Positions 5,639-13,269 of a stretch of 24,919 bases of DNA are shown here, one piece after another. The stretch spans positions 1 to 24,919 of the forward strand of contig URWB01000021.1 in NCBI GenBank assembly GCA_900551415.1, in the 5' to 3' direction. Position numbers and translations under genes: made by a program. Below the pieces are notes generated by a model that saw nothing but the letters and a program-made list of their open reading frames with translations, was not told the origin of the DNA and did not search any database. This DNA is from an uncultured Eubacteriales bacterium. GTDB taxonomy: Bacteria > Bacillota > Clostridia > Peptostreptococcales > Anaerovoracaceae. Numbering within the stretch: the first letter of the stretch is position 1; the number at the start of each line of letters is the position of its first letter.

Positions 5639-6637
5639 ATGAAACGAAAAATGACTGCAGCGCTGCTGACGATAATTTTGGCGGCACTGGCTGCCTGCGG
5701 CAGCGCCTTCGCGGCGATCCCAACCGCGCCGGATCCGTTCTACGCGGCAGATTTCGCGGATGTGCTGGAACAGCAGACGGAGGACTATATCATAGAGCAG
5801 AACGGTATGCTCGAAAACGCCTGCGGCGCGCAGATTGTCGTCGTGACGACGGATTTTTTGGACGGCATGGATATCGAGGATTATGCTTACAAGCTCTTTA
5901 ACGCCTGGAAGATCGGCGACGCGCAAAAGGGTAACGGCGTGCTGCTGCTGCTTGCCATAGGAGAGGATAACTACTGGTGCGTGCAGGGAAAGGGCTTGGA
6001 GGACGCGCTGCCGAGCGCGGACATCGGCGATATTCTTTGGGAGAATCTCGAAGATGACTTCGCGGCCGGAGATTATGACAGCGGCGTCCAAAAGACCTTC
6101 GACGCGCTGTTTGATACGGTATATAACTATTACGGCGGTGACGCGGCGACCGGCGGAACTCCCGCGGATGAAGACGCGGCGGAGAGCGGCGGGACGTTTT
6201 GGACGGTGATTACAGGGATTATCATGCTGATCGTATTCATCGCAATCCTTTGGCTGGTATTCAGTCTGCTTCGAGGGATTATCCGCGCCGCGGGCTCCGG
6301 GCGCGGAAGGCGCCGCGGCAGTACAGTCTATATCCCGCCGATGAGAAGTTCCGGACGCAAACGGGCGCCGGGACCGCCGCCGTTCTCAGCGAATGACCGC
6401 AGGGAGAGCTCTTTTGGAGGGCTCGCAGGCAGGCGGTCAAGCAGCAGACCGGCCGCGCCGGCGCGCAGGCCATCCTCCGGCGGCAGCATGAGCAGCAGTC
6501 GTCCGGCAGCCGCGAGACCATCCTCCGGCAGCCGTCCGACAATCAGCAGGTCGTCGTCTTCGAGCAGGCCGACCGGCAGCGGACGCGGCGGCGGCGGGAC
6601 AACCCGCGGCGGCGGAGCGGGACGCAGAGGCAGATAG
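5639..6637 (+). CDS. TPM-domain membrane protein with arginine/serine-rich C-terminal tail
   Basis: TPM domains are secreted or membrane-anchored modules; some act as phosphatases and bacterial members are linked to the envelope and to photosystem repair in plants. The 332-residue product has a signal peptide with a lipobox-like LAAC at residues 17-20 and an alternative signal peptidase site AFA-AI at 24-26. The TPM domain is at about 30-165, with IVVVTTDFLDGMDIEDYAYKLFNAWKIGDAQKGNGVLLLLAIGEDNYWCVQGKGLE. A membrane segment follows at about 188-211. The last 120 residues are disordered and basic, with repeats such as RPSSG and SSSRPAA and a glycine/arginine end. The ATG at 5639 fits AGAAAGGA (5622-5629) better than the ATG at 5633. 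The basic tail should lie in the cytoplasm. Confidence 0.85.
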   Translation: MKRKMTAALLTIILAALAACGSAFAAIPTAPDPFYAADFADVLEQQTEDYIIEQNGMLENACGAQIVVVTTDFLDGMDIEDYAYKLFNAWKIGDAQKGNGVLLLLAIGEDNYWCVQGKGLEDALPSADIGDILWENLEDDFAAGDYDSGVQKTFDALFDTVYNYYGGDAATGGTPADEDAAESGGTFWTVITGIIMLIVFIAILWLVFSLLRGIIRAAGSGRGRRRGSTVYIPPMRSSGRKRAPGPPPFSANDRRESSFGGLAGRRSSSRPAAPARRPSSGGSMSSSRPAAARPSSGSRPTISRSSSSSRPTGSGRGGGGTTRGGGAGRRGR

Positions 6638-6654
6638 AGGCGCGTCCTTCAAAT

Positions 6655-6694
6655 AAAGAAAAAAGCCCCGCGGGCAGCAAGCTAAACGCGGGGC
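6655..6694 (-). terminator. Minus-strand terminator facing the cvpA-like gene
   Basis: GCCCCGCG (6665-6672) pairs with CGCGGGGC (6687-6694). On the minus strand the stem is followed by TTTTTTCTTT (6664 downwards). It backs up the bidirectional terminator next to it for leftward transcription. Confidence 0.75.
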
Positions 6695-6701
6695 AAGCGC
6701 A

Positions 6702-6742
6702 AAAAAATCGGCAGACGAACGTAAGAGTCCTGCCGATTTTTT
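6702..6742. terminator. Bidirectional terminator between convergent genes
   Basis: The 13 bases at 6702-6714 (AAAAAATCGGCAG) are the exact reverse complement of 6730-6742 with a 15-nt loop. There is a T-run on both strands. It ends the TPM gene cluster to the left and the cvpA-like gene to the right. Confidence 0.9.
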
Positions 6743-6871
6743 ACGATGAAGGAACGATTGCCCGCGACATTTTCGAAATATCAATTCGAAATATCGACAA
6801 GCACTTGCGAAGCAACCCTCTTGCGTGAGTGCCATGCGCGCATAGAAATCTGTACTTTGCTGCGCGCGCTT

Positions 6872-7513
6872 TTAAGCTTGCAAGAAGTCGCGCATTAAAA
6901 TCAACAGCAGATTGTTGTTATAGAGATCCGCGGCGAAATAGGAGCCTTCCATCCATCCGGCGACAGTATCGCAATACGAAGGCAAGAAGATACCGACCAG
7001 CGGAAACAGCAGCGCCAAAAACAGGAGCACAGAAAGCGCGCCCAGGAGAATTCCCATCAGGATACCGAGAAACCAGTCAAGCGCGCCGACAAAGCCGCCG
7101 CGGTATTCGTGCGAGAAAGCGCGCGTAAGCAGCGACAGAAGCAGACGCAGCGCGATCAAAATCAAGAAGAAGCAGAGTATCATCAGCAGCAGGTTCGCCA
7201 GCTTGTCCGTATTGTCGGTAATAACAGAAGAGGCGGAGGCGTCCGCGCTTTCTTTGAACAGCTCCGGCAGTATTTCGTAAACGCGGGAGGCGGTCCATTT
7301 TTCATGCAGACCGGTTTGGATTTTGTCCGTGAGCGCGAGACCCAATTCGGTCTTTTCGAGAAGCAGGGCGGCGAGATCGTCGCAGAAGAACCACGCGATC
7401 ACGACAGTCGCGATACCGCGCAGAAAGCTGACGACGGTCATCACAAAACCCTTGCGCATGGCGAAAAAAATCGTCAGACTAAAAAGAATCAAAACCAGAA
7501 TATCCATCATCAT
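6872..7513 (-). CDS. CvpA-family membrane protein
   Basis: CvpA-family proteins are small multi-spanning membrane proteins; the founding member is needed for colicin V production in Escherichia coli, and the general role is unclear. The product has about 213 residues. It opens MMMDILVLILFSLTIFFAMRKGFVMTVVSFLRGIATVVIAWFF, which is the family's first two membrane helices with the typical RKGF turn. A polar stretch then contains NTDKLANLLLMILCFFLILIALRLLLSLL. A second helix pair carries GALDWFLGILMGILLGALSVLLFLALLFPL, with the conserved G-x-x-D-x-x-x-G-x-x-x-G pattern. The start at 7513 is set by AGGGGGG at 7526-7520 six bases upstream; the longer frame to 7549 includes that site. It is monocistronic, with its own promoter and double terminator. 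Confidence 0.85.
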   Translation of the reverse strand: MMMDILVLILFSLTIFFAMRKGFVMTVVSFLRGIATVVIAWFFCDDLAALLLEKTELGLALTDKIQTGLHEKWTASRVYEILPELFKESADASASSVITDNTDKLANLLLMILCFFLILIALRLLLSLLTRAFSHEYRGGFVGALDWFLGILMGILLGALSVLLFLALLFPLVGIFLPSYCDTVAGWMEGSYFAADLYNNNLLLILMRDFLQA

Positions 7514-7646
7514 AAGAAGCCCCCCTGTCGTCATATGATATAGTAACAATTGTTTGCGCGGCCGAAACCGAAATTACACGGTCGCGGACGAGTGAATCCG
7601 GCGAGCGGCAGCCGCGCGAAGACGGCGCTGTGCCCGCTGTACATCT

Positions 7647-7675
7647 ATTTTACTAAAAAAAGAAGGAATCCGCAA
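7647..7675 (-). promoter_or_regulatory. Promoter of the cvpA-like gene
   Basis: On the minus strand TTGCGG (7675-7670), a 17-nt spacer and TAAAAT (7652-7647). The predicted transcript starts near 7640 and carries a GC-rich leader of about 125 nt before the start codon at 7513. I see no recognisable riboswitch in that leader. Confidence 0.6.
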
Positions 7676-7709
7676 GTCTGTGCTTGCGGCAAAGGATAGA
7701 GGGGTGGAG

Positions 7710-8225
7710 ATGGGAAGTCAGTACGGGCCGTATATCATGTATTTTTTGAGTCAGCTGCTGCAAAAACAGAGGATGGGACAGACGAATGCAAGCGAAGCTG
7801 ATGAAACAGAAGCGCGAGACACGCAGAAAGAGACGGTGACGGAAGCGGAAGCGCGGCGGCAACCAGGGACTCATCCTGCCGCGGATATTTTTGATCAGGA
7901 CGAGACAGGAGCCTGCTGGCACCGTCAAACGCAAATCGCGCTTCTGGAAAAGTTTTGTCCCGAAGGCGAGGCGCAGGCGCGCAAACATGGACATTTTTTA
8001 ATCGGGCAAAACGGTCAGGACAGTTTTGTGGGGATTCCGGGCCGCTTCCTGCGGGCAGAGCAGCCGGCAGGCGGCAAAACAGGGTTTACCCTTTGGCAGC
8101 CAATACGGGGCGGAGCGGAGTTATATGAGGAACTGGCGGAACTGGACGATACGATGGCGGAATATCTTTATGGATATTGGATCGCGCGGGTGGACGCGAA
8201 GACCTTGGCGTTGTCAGAGGTGTGA
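7710..8225 (+). CDS. Hypothetical protein
   Basis: I do not recognise this 171-residue protein with confidence. It starts MGSQYGPYIMYFLSQLLQKQRM, then has an acidic, low-complexity linker (about residues 22-65), then a compact C-terminal part with LLEKFCPEGEAQARKHGHFLIGQNGQDSFVGIPGRFLRAEQ and ending EYLYGYWIARVDAKTLALSEV. The GIPG and GYW elements recall a clostridial domain of unknown function found at the C-terminus of many small proteins, but I cannot name it reliably. The ATG at 7710 is preferred because a GAGGGG site lies about six bases upstream; the frame is open back to 7680. There is no signal peptide. It lies between the divergent cvpA-like gene and tadA, so context gives no role. 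Confidence 0.6.
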   Translation: MGSQYGPYIMYFLSQLLQKQRMGQTNASEADETEARDTQKETVTEAEARRQPGTHPAADIFDQDETGACWHRQTQIALLEKFCPEGEAQARKHGHFLIGQNGQDSFVGIPGRFLRAEQPAGGKTGFTLWQPIRGGAELYEELAELDDTMAEYLYGYWIARVDAKTLALSEV

Positions 8226-8226
8226 G

Positions 8227-8258
8227 AAAATCCGAATCCGCGTGAAGCGGCAGATTTT
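8227..8258 (+). terminator. Weak terminator-like hairpin after the hypothetical gene
   Basis: AAAATC (8227-8232) pairs with GATTTT (8253-8258) and CCGC (8238-8241) with GCGG (8247-8250), with internal-loop bases between. The only T-run is the four T inside the stem. It begins one base after the stop codon. Confidence 0.35.
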
Positions 8259-8304
8259 GACGCGTGAACGCGCAAATTGTACTGGATGCAGTACGCAAAA
8301 ATGG

Positions 8305-8333
8305 TTGAATAATCTGCGCGAGTGTGGTATGAT
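8305..8333 (+). promoter_or_regulatory. Promoter of tadA
   Basis: TTGAAT at 8305-8310, a 17-nt spacer and TATGAT at 8328-8333. The expected transcription start, about 8340, is only some three bases before the ATG at 8343, so the mRNA would be nearly leaderless. Confidence 0.65.
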
Positions 8334-8342
8334 GATAAAAGT

Positions 8343-8849
8343 ATGGAAAAGTTCATGACCGAGGCTTTAGCAGAAGCCAGAGCCGCGCGGGAACAGGGAG
8401 AAATTCCGATTGGCGCGGTCATCGTAAAGGACGGCGTTATCATCGGCCGCGGACATAATATGACCTTGACCCAAAAGGATCCGACCGCGCACGCGGAGAT
8501 TCTCGCGATCAGGCAGGCGGGGAAATACCTGGGGGAAACTTTGGGATGGAAACGTCTGACCGGCTGCAGCATGTATGTAACTATGGAGCCATGCAGCATG
8601 TGCGCGGGTGCTATCGTCTGGGCACGCGTGGAGAAGCTCTATATCGGCGTGATGGATCCAAAGGCCGGAGGCTGCGGATCGGTGTTTAACATCGTACAGG
8701 AAAAAAAGCTCAACCACTATGTGGAGGTTATCGAAATAGAGGACGGCCCCCTCAAAGAGGCATGCGGCGGTATTGTCCGCGACTTTTTTCGTGAACTGAG
8801 AGCCGCCAAAAAAAACACAAAAGAAGAGGAATCGGAGGAAACAAAATAA
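8343..8849 (+). CDS. tadA: tRNA-specific adenosine deaminase
   Basis: TadA converts adenosine 34 to inosine in the anticodon of tRNA-Arg(ACG), which lets one tRNA read several CGN codons; the enzyme acts as a dimer with zinc. The 168-residue product has the deaminase core: zinc ligand and catalytic pair HAE at residues 50-52, the PCSMC loop at 83-87, and the flanking IPIGAVIVKDG and WARVEKLYIGVMDPKAGGCGS segments. The C-terminus has the family's ECGG-like ACGGIVRDFF-RELR helix and then a Lys/Glu tail. The ATG at 8343 matches the usual N-terminus; the frame extends to a GTG at 8322, but that codon lies inside the promoter. There is no ribosome binding site, and the transcript looks leaderless. 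The stop overlaps the next ATG by one base (TAATG). Confidence 0.95.
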   Translation: MEKFMTEALAEARAAREQGEIPIGAVIVKDGVIIGRGHNMTLTQKDPTAHAEILAIRQAGKYLGETLGWKRLTGCSMYVTMEPCSMCAGAIVWARVEKLYIGVMDPKAGGCGSVFNIVQEKKLNHYVEVIEIEDGPLKEACGGIVRDFFRELRAAKKNTKEEESEETK

Positions 8850-9724
8850 TGAAAAGAGCAGGCCGTATTTTAAGCCTAGTAATCGTAACAATCATGCTTT
8901 GCACAGCAGTTTGCTTTGCTGACGGAGCTTCCGCGGGAAATTTCAAACTTGTCGAAGCCTATCCGAAGGATGGGGCGACCGGTACCGCGATGGAGAACGT
9001 CGGGGTGAAATTGTATTTCGACGCTGAATTTTCGGAGGCAGTTCTGAAAAAGACCAACGACAAAGCGTTCCAGCTGGTGGATCCGGAGGGAAAGAGCCTG
9101 CCGCTGATGGTACTTTATGTACCGAAAGAGGACGTAACCGAGGAAGGCGTCAAGGGTATCATCCTGGTACTGCTTGATAATACGGCGGACAGTTCCGTCA
9201 AGGTAGAGAGCAATACCGAATATACGCTGAAAATTTCCAAGGATCTTACGGCTGACGATGGCAGCACGCTCGGCGCCGATCAAAGCATAACCTTCCGCAC
9301 GATGAACCAGCAGGCTAACACGCTGGTCAATATCCTGATGATGGTCGTCATGTACGGCGGTATCATGGTATTTACCATGCGCAGCATGAAGAAAACCGCG
9401 AAGGAAGAAGCCGAAAGACAGAGAGAAGAAAAGGTCAATCCGTATAAAGAAGCGAAGAGAACGGGTAAATCCGTAGAAGAAATCGTGGAAAAGGATCAGC
9501 GCGAGAAGGCAAAGAGAGCCGCGAAGCTCGCGAAGAAGGCCGAGGCAGAAGAGGATGATGAGGAAGAAGACGACGGCAACTACCATGTGAAAGGTCCTCG
9601 TCCGATCTCTGCGGCCGGAGCGAAGTACAAGACAGGCAGAAAAGCGCTGGCAGAAGCGAAAAACGCCGAAGAAGAAGCCAGAGCCGCGCGCAAAAAAGCA
9701 CAGGGCAAGAGCAAAAAGAAATAA
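8849..9724 (+). CDS. Membrane-anchored protein with extracellular Ig-like domain
   Basis: No specific function can be given. The 291-residue product has a signal peptide (about residues 1-25, ending SLVIVTIMLCTAVCFADGASA). An Ig-like beta-sandwich domain at about 32-150 has the opening VEAYPKDGATGTAMENVGVKLYFDAEFS and the ending DDGSTLGADQSITFRT, resembling the bacterial Ig-like (Big_5/SbsA) module. A single membrane helix lies at about 158-177 (LVNILMMVVMYGGIMVFTM). About 110 residues of highly charged Lys/Glu/Ala-rich cytoplasmic sequence follow, with VEEIVEKDQREKAKRAAKLAKKAEAEEDDEEEDD and a basic end. The layout puts the sandwich outside and a coiled-coil-like tail inside. Its ATG overlaps the tadA stop, so the two are co-translated, which is odd given their unrelated functions. 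Confidence 0.75.
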   Translation: MKRAGRILSLVIVTIMLCTAVCFADGASAGNFKLVEAYPKDGATGTAMENVGVKLYFDAEFSEAVLKKTNDKAFQLVDPEGKSLPLMVLYVPKEDVTEEGVKGIILVLLDNTADSSVKVESNTEYTLKISKDLTADDGSTLGADQSITFRTMNQQANTLVNILMMVVMYGGIMVFTMRSMKKTAKEEAERQREEKVNPYKEAKRTGKSVEEIVEKDQREKAKRAAKLAKKAEAEEDDEEEDDGNYHVKGPRPISAAGAKYKTGRKALAEAKNAEEEARAARKKAQGKSKKK

Positions 9725-9735
9725 ATAGCAGACCG

Positions 9736-9758
9736 ATGAGAGGGCAAGTTCCTCTCAT
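9736..9758 (+). terminator. Hairpin between the Ig-like protein gene and ispE
   Basis: ATGAGAGG (9736-9743) pairs with CCTCTCAT (9751-9758) around a 7-nt loop. Only TT and then mixed sequence follow, so it is at best a weak terminator or a partial attenuator. Confidence 0.35.
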
Positions 9759-9813
9759 TTCGTCTAACATAGCGTTGAATAGAAACGACCGCGAAAGTGA
9801 AAGAGGTGAACCT

Positions 9814-10746
9814 ATGCATGCCATACGGGAGCGTAGAGAACTGGAACTCCGGTCTTATGCGAAGATCAATCTGGCACTCGATGTGACCGGTATCAGACCG
9901 GATGGATACCACAGCGTAGATACCATCATGCAGCGGGTATCGCTGGCAGATCTGATCCAAATCAGCTGGCAGCCGGAGGATGGCGCGGACGCGGCTGAGC
10001 CCGCGCACATCATCGTGACGACGACGAAGCCGTATCTTCCGACAGACCGTAGAAATCTGGCGTATCGGGCGGCGGAGGCTATGCTCGAAGAAGCGAAACA
10101 AAGAGGGTATACGCCGCGGGGGACGCTGCGCATCCATATTGAAAAAAGGATTCCGGTCGCGGCCGGACTGGGCGGTGGCAGCGGAAACTGCGCGGCCGTA
10201 CTGATCGGTTTAAACCGCCTCTGGAAGCTGCGCTGCAATACACGAAAACTGTGCGAAATCGCGGCGACGATGGGCTCCGATATTCCGTTCTGCGTGTTGG
10301 TGCAAAATACACCGTATCGCTGCGCGTGGGGGACCGGACGCGGCGAGGAACTGCGAGGTCTGCGTGTCGGCTTGCGTAAATATCTGTTACTCGCCAAGCC
10401 TGCATTTGGAGTTTCGACGAAGGAGGTCTTTGCGGGAATTGATACTTGCGAAATTACCGAGCATCCGGACTTGCAGCAGTTAAAAAAAGCATTGGGACAA
10501 AAAAAGGATGAAGAAATCTACCGAAATATGATCAATGTTTTGGAGAATTATACCCTGCCGCGTTATCCGAGAGTGAATGAACTGAAGGACAAAATCGCGG
10601 CAACCGACGGCGCGCGCAAGGTTCTTATGAGCGGGAGCGGGCCGACCGTCATCGGCGTTTACGATTCGTACCGCGCGGCGAAGCAGGCCTGCGTGGAGAT
10701 CAGGAAGGCCGGTTTTGAAGCCTATTGGGCGGATACAATCAGATAA
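9814..10746 (+). CDS. ispE: 4-diphosphocytidyl-2-C-methyl-D-erythritol kinase
   Basis: IspE phosphorylates CDP-methylerythritol with ATP in the methylerythritol phosphate route to isoprenoid precursors. The 310-residue product is a GHMP kinase. It has the N-terminal AKINLALDVTGIRPDGYHSVDTIMQ with the substrate-binding lysine at about residue 17, the glycine-rich ATP loop PVAAGLGGGSGNCAA at 114-128, the catalytic aspartate in GSDIPFC at 156, and the third motif LMSGSGPTVIG. The ATG at 9814 is chosen because of AGAGGTG at 9802-9808; the longer frame from 9736 begins inside the preceding hairpin. A GntR-type regulator gene follows after 50 bp. The ispE, gntR, spoIIR neighbourhood is one I associate with clostridia. 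Identification is secure. Confidence 0.95.
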   Translation: MHAIRERRELELRSYAKINLALDVTGIRPDGYHSVDTIMQRVSLADLIQISWQPEDGADAAEPAHIIVTTTKPYLPTDRRNLAYRAAEAMLEEAKQRGYTPRGTLRIHIEKRIPVAAGLGGGSGNCAAVLIGLNRLWKLRCNTRKLCEIAATMGSDIPFCVLVQNTPYRCAWGTGRGEELRGLRVGLRKYLLLAKPAFGVSTKEVFAGIDTCEITEHPDLQQLKKALGQKKDEEIYRNMINVLENYTLPRYPRVNELKDKIAATDGARKVLMSGSGPTVIGVYDSYRAAKQACVEIRKAGFEAYWADTIR

Positions 10747-10796
10747 AAGATGTAAAAGATGTAGTAAAGGTATGAAAGAATTTCGAGGTAGAGGAA

Positions 10797-11474
10797 ATGC
10801 TGAATTTTGATTTGCAGAATCACAAGCCGTTGCGGGAAATCGTGTACGAAGAATTGAAACGACAAATTCTCAAGGGAGAGATCGCACCCGGACACAGAAT
10901 GATGGAAGTGGAACTTGCAGATGACATGGGCGTGAGCCGCACGCCGGTCAGAGAAGCCATTCGGAAACTGGAAAAGGAAGGACTGGTAACGATCGAGCCG
11001 CGCAAAGGCGCTTACGCGTCCGATATCTCCATCAAGGAGATGGTTGACGTGCTGGAGGTCAGACAATATCTGGAAAGTCTGGCTGCCGGTATGGCCGCGT
11101 CCAGAATTACGCCGGAAGAAAAGCTTAAGCTGCAGGAGGCGACCGACGCTTATAAACAAGCGATTGAATCCGAGGATACTTCCGAGATCATCAAATGGGA
11201 TGAGAATTTCCACAAGATTATCGTAGACTGCAGCGGAAATAAGACGCTGATTCAGATGATTTCACAGGTGCAGGAGCTCGCGCTGCGTTTTCGCTACATC
11301 TACTACGATGATTTTTCGAGATACAAGAATCAACCGCTGGAACACCAGGAAATCGAAGAAGCCATCATGAACGGCAATGTCGAAAAAGCCAGAAAGGAAG
11401 CAAACGAGCATTTAGCCAGACTCAAGGAGTTTGTCATGCTGCAGGGAGAAAAAATCGTCAAAGGAGGCCAATAG
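10797..11474 (+). CDS. GntR-family transcriptional regulator with FCD ligand domain
   Basis: A FadR-type regulator of 225 residues. The N-terminal winged helix (about 12-78) contains LREIVYEELKRQILKGEIAPGHRMMEVELADDMGVSRTPVREAIRKLEKEGLVTIEPRKGAYAS, the standard GntR DNA-binding module. The all-helical FCD domain (about 80-215) carries Asp135, His139, His183 and His205. These are the residues that hold a divalent metal in metal-dependent FCD proteins, so it probably senses a small carboxylate with a bound metal. GAGG at 10785-10788 lies eight bases before the ATG. It follows ispE closely and could be co-transcribed. The terminator overlaps its own stop codon. Target genes cannot be read from the sequence. 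Confidence 0.9.
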   Translation: MLNFDLQNHKPLREIVYEELKRQILKGEIAPGHRMMEVELADDMGVSRTPVREAIRKLEKEGLVTIEPRKGAYASDISIKEMVDVLEVRQYLESLAAGMAASRITPEEKLKLQEATDAYKQAIESEDTSEIIKWDENFHKIIVDCSGNKTLIQMISQVQELALRFRYIYYDDFSRYKNQPLEHQEIEEAIMNGNVEKARKEANEHLARLKEFVMLQGEKIVKGGQ

Positions 11475-11485
11475 GCCTTCTTTTT
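11462..11485 (+). terminator. Terminator overlapping the gntR stop codon
   Basis: AGGAGGCC (11462-11469) pairs with GGCCTTCT (11474-11481, one G-U pair), closing a four-base AATA loop, then T-run 11481-11485. The stop codon TAG at 11472-11474 lies in the loop and first stem base, so a terminating ribosome would sit on the hairpin. Confidence 0.7.
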
Positions 11486-11557
11486 GTCTTACAAGGCATA
11501 AGCGGACGCGTTTTGGAATAGATTGTAGCAAGACCAAATCTGGAAAGGGGAAAAGCT

Positions 11558-13213
11558 ATGACCTACGAAAAGGAAATTCCGGAGTACGCGATGGTGCCGG
11601 CAAAGGAAATGGAGGAGCGCGTCATCACGCCCGTCGGCAAAGAGGCCGTCTATACCGAGGTACAGCTCACCAACATCAGCCAAAAGCCCAAAACGATGAT
11701 TACCATAGAAGAGGACATCCTGGTGCCGGATACCAAGCCGGATCTCGCGAGAATTTTGTTGATTGACGGAACGCCGCGCCCGTCGAACCGCCGTCTCGGG
11801 CCCGTAGAGAAGGGAGAGGATTCCCTGAGTCTCTCCGGTGAAATCGAACTGCAGACGCTCTATCTTCCTGAAAAACAGGAGGGTGCGGAAACCGTGATTT
11901 CGGTGCAGACGCGAGTGCCGTTTCAGGAACAGTGCCATATCGCGCTGACGCCGGAATCCACGCTGCAACTGGAGATTCATGTCGAAAAAATCGAGTACAT
12001 GGTCATTAACGAGAGAAAATATCGCGTCAAGATTTTTTTGGCACTCTGCATCCGCGAGTATGTCGACCGCAATCCGGCGCTTTTTGAAAGCATCAACGGA
12101 GAAGAGATTCAGACGCGGCGGGAAAAAATCGAAATGACCAACGTCGCGCAGAGAAGAAGTGATACCCTGCATATCTGTGAAGATCTGGATATCAAGACAG
12201 AATACCCGCCGGAAGCGGTCCTCTGTCAGAGCATCGCGGTGGTAGAGAATTATAAACAGGTGACAGAAGAAAAGGTGGTAATCAGCGGCTTTGTCTGTGT
12301 CAATCTTTTGTATCGCTGCAGAGAAGATGGCGAATATTGCGAGGATCTGCATCAGGCGCGCGAAAAGGTGGAATTCACGCAGTTTATTCCGCTGCATGGC
12401 GGCGGGGTCGCGGGCGCGGGCAGTCAGATTGTCTTCGATGGCAGTGACCTTAGGGTTAAGCCGGCGCGCGGAGAAGATGGGGAAGAAATTCTGCGCCTGG
12501 AAGGAGATCTTCTGACCGAAGTCGAAATCTACCGCAATACGGAACGGGCTGTCGTCGTGGACGCTTATCACAGGGAAAAAGATTTTTTGTGTGATTATCA
12601 GGAGGAACCCTGCTGCACACTGATCGGAACGACGATGGGAGAGGCTTCCTTACGGGAGATTTTTTCACCGGAGCTGCCGGAGAGCGAGCTCGCGCGGGTT
12701 CTGTACACAGAGGGAAGGGTTTTGGATGGACACAGCCGCTGCGAGCAGGGCAAGATTGTTACGGAGGGAAAGCTGTCTGTCAGACTTCTCTGTCTGTGCG
12801 GTGGAAACCCGGAAACAGCAGGACAGCTGTTCAGCGTAACGGAGGAACTGCCGTTTCGCGTGGTAACGAGTCTGCCGCAGCTAGAAGGCAGCGAGAGCAT
12901 TCGCGAGCAGATCTTTATCAAGGAGCTTTGGGCAGAAAAGATCAATGGGAAGCAGCTCGAATGCAGCGCGAACGTACTGGTTATGACGGAGGTGACGCGG
13001 GAGAGCGTGATTCGACTGCTGACGAATCCGGCATTCGCGGAAGGAAGCGGCGCGCGGCAGCCGGCGCCGATGGTGATCTACATTGTCAGGGAGGGCGATC
13101 AGCTTTGGGAGATCGCCAAAAAATATAAAAGTACGGTGGACGCGATCATCGAAATCAATCAGCTCGCGGAGGAAAATCCGCGGCCGGGACAAAAACTGCT
13201 GATTCTCAAATAG
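11558..13213 (+). CDS. DUF3794 (SPOCS) domain protein with C-terminal LysM
   Basis: A 551-residue protein of the type found in spore coats and sporulation envelopes. The region from about residue 35 to 490 holds repeated SPOCS/DUF3794-type beta-rich units. Examples are EEDILVPDTKPDLARILLIDGTPRP, a matching block near 210-250 (HICEDLDIKTEYPPEAVLCQSIAVVENYKQVTEEKVVISGFVCVNLLY), and later strands with ITEGKLSVRLLCLC-like sequence. The last 48 residues form a LysM module (YIVREGDQLWEIAKKYKSTVDAIIEINQL-x-PGQKLLILK), which binds peptidoglycan-type sugars. No signal peptide is present, consistent with assembly around the forespore from the mother cell. AAAGGGG lies seven bases before the ATG. It stands directly ahead of spoIIR, supporting a sporulation role; the exact role is unknown. 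Confidence 0.88.
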   Translation: MTYEKEIPEYAMVPAKEMEERVITPVGKEAVYTEVQLTNISQKPKTMITIEEDILVPDTKPDLARILLIDGTPRPSNRRLGPVEKGEDSLSLSGEIELQTLYLPEKQEGAETVISVQTRVPFQEQCHIALTPESTLQLEIHVEKIEYMVINERKYRVKIFLALCIREYVDRNPALFESINGEEIQTRREKIEMTNVAQRRSDTLHICEDLDIKTEYPPEAVLCQSIAVVENYKQVTEEKVVISGFVCVNLLYRCREDGEYCEDLHQAREKVEFTQFIPLHGGGVAGAGSQIVFDGSDLRVKPARGEDGEEILRLEGDLLTEVEIYRNTERAVVVDAYHREKDFLCDYQEEPCCTLIGTTMGEASLREIFSPELPESELARVLYTEGRVLDGHSRCEQGKIVTEGKLSVRLLCLCGGNPETAGQLFSVTEELPFRVVTSLPQLEGSESIREQIFIKELWAEKINGKQLECSANVLVMTEVTRESVIRLLTNPAFAEGSGARQPAPMVIYIVREGDQLWEIAKKYKSTVDAIIEINQLAEENPRPGQKLLILK

Positions 13214-13269
13214 GGAAGCATGAGCTCCCACGAAGAAATATCGGCGCTGCGGGTATAAAAAAGAAAAAA

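Noticed and set aside
11489..12571. 360-codon minus-strand frame opposite the DUF3794-LysM gene
   Set aside because: Same antisense effect; it starts inside the gene and has no start signals.
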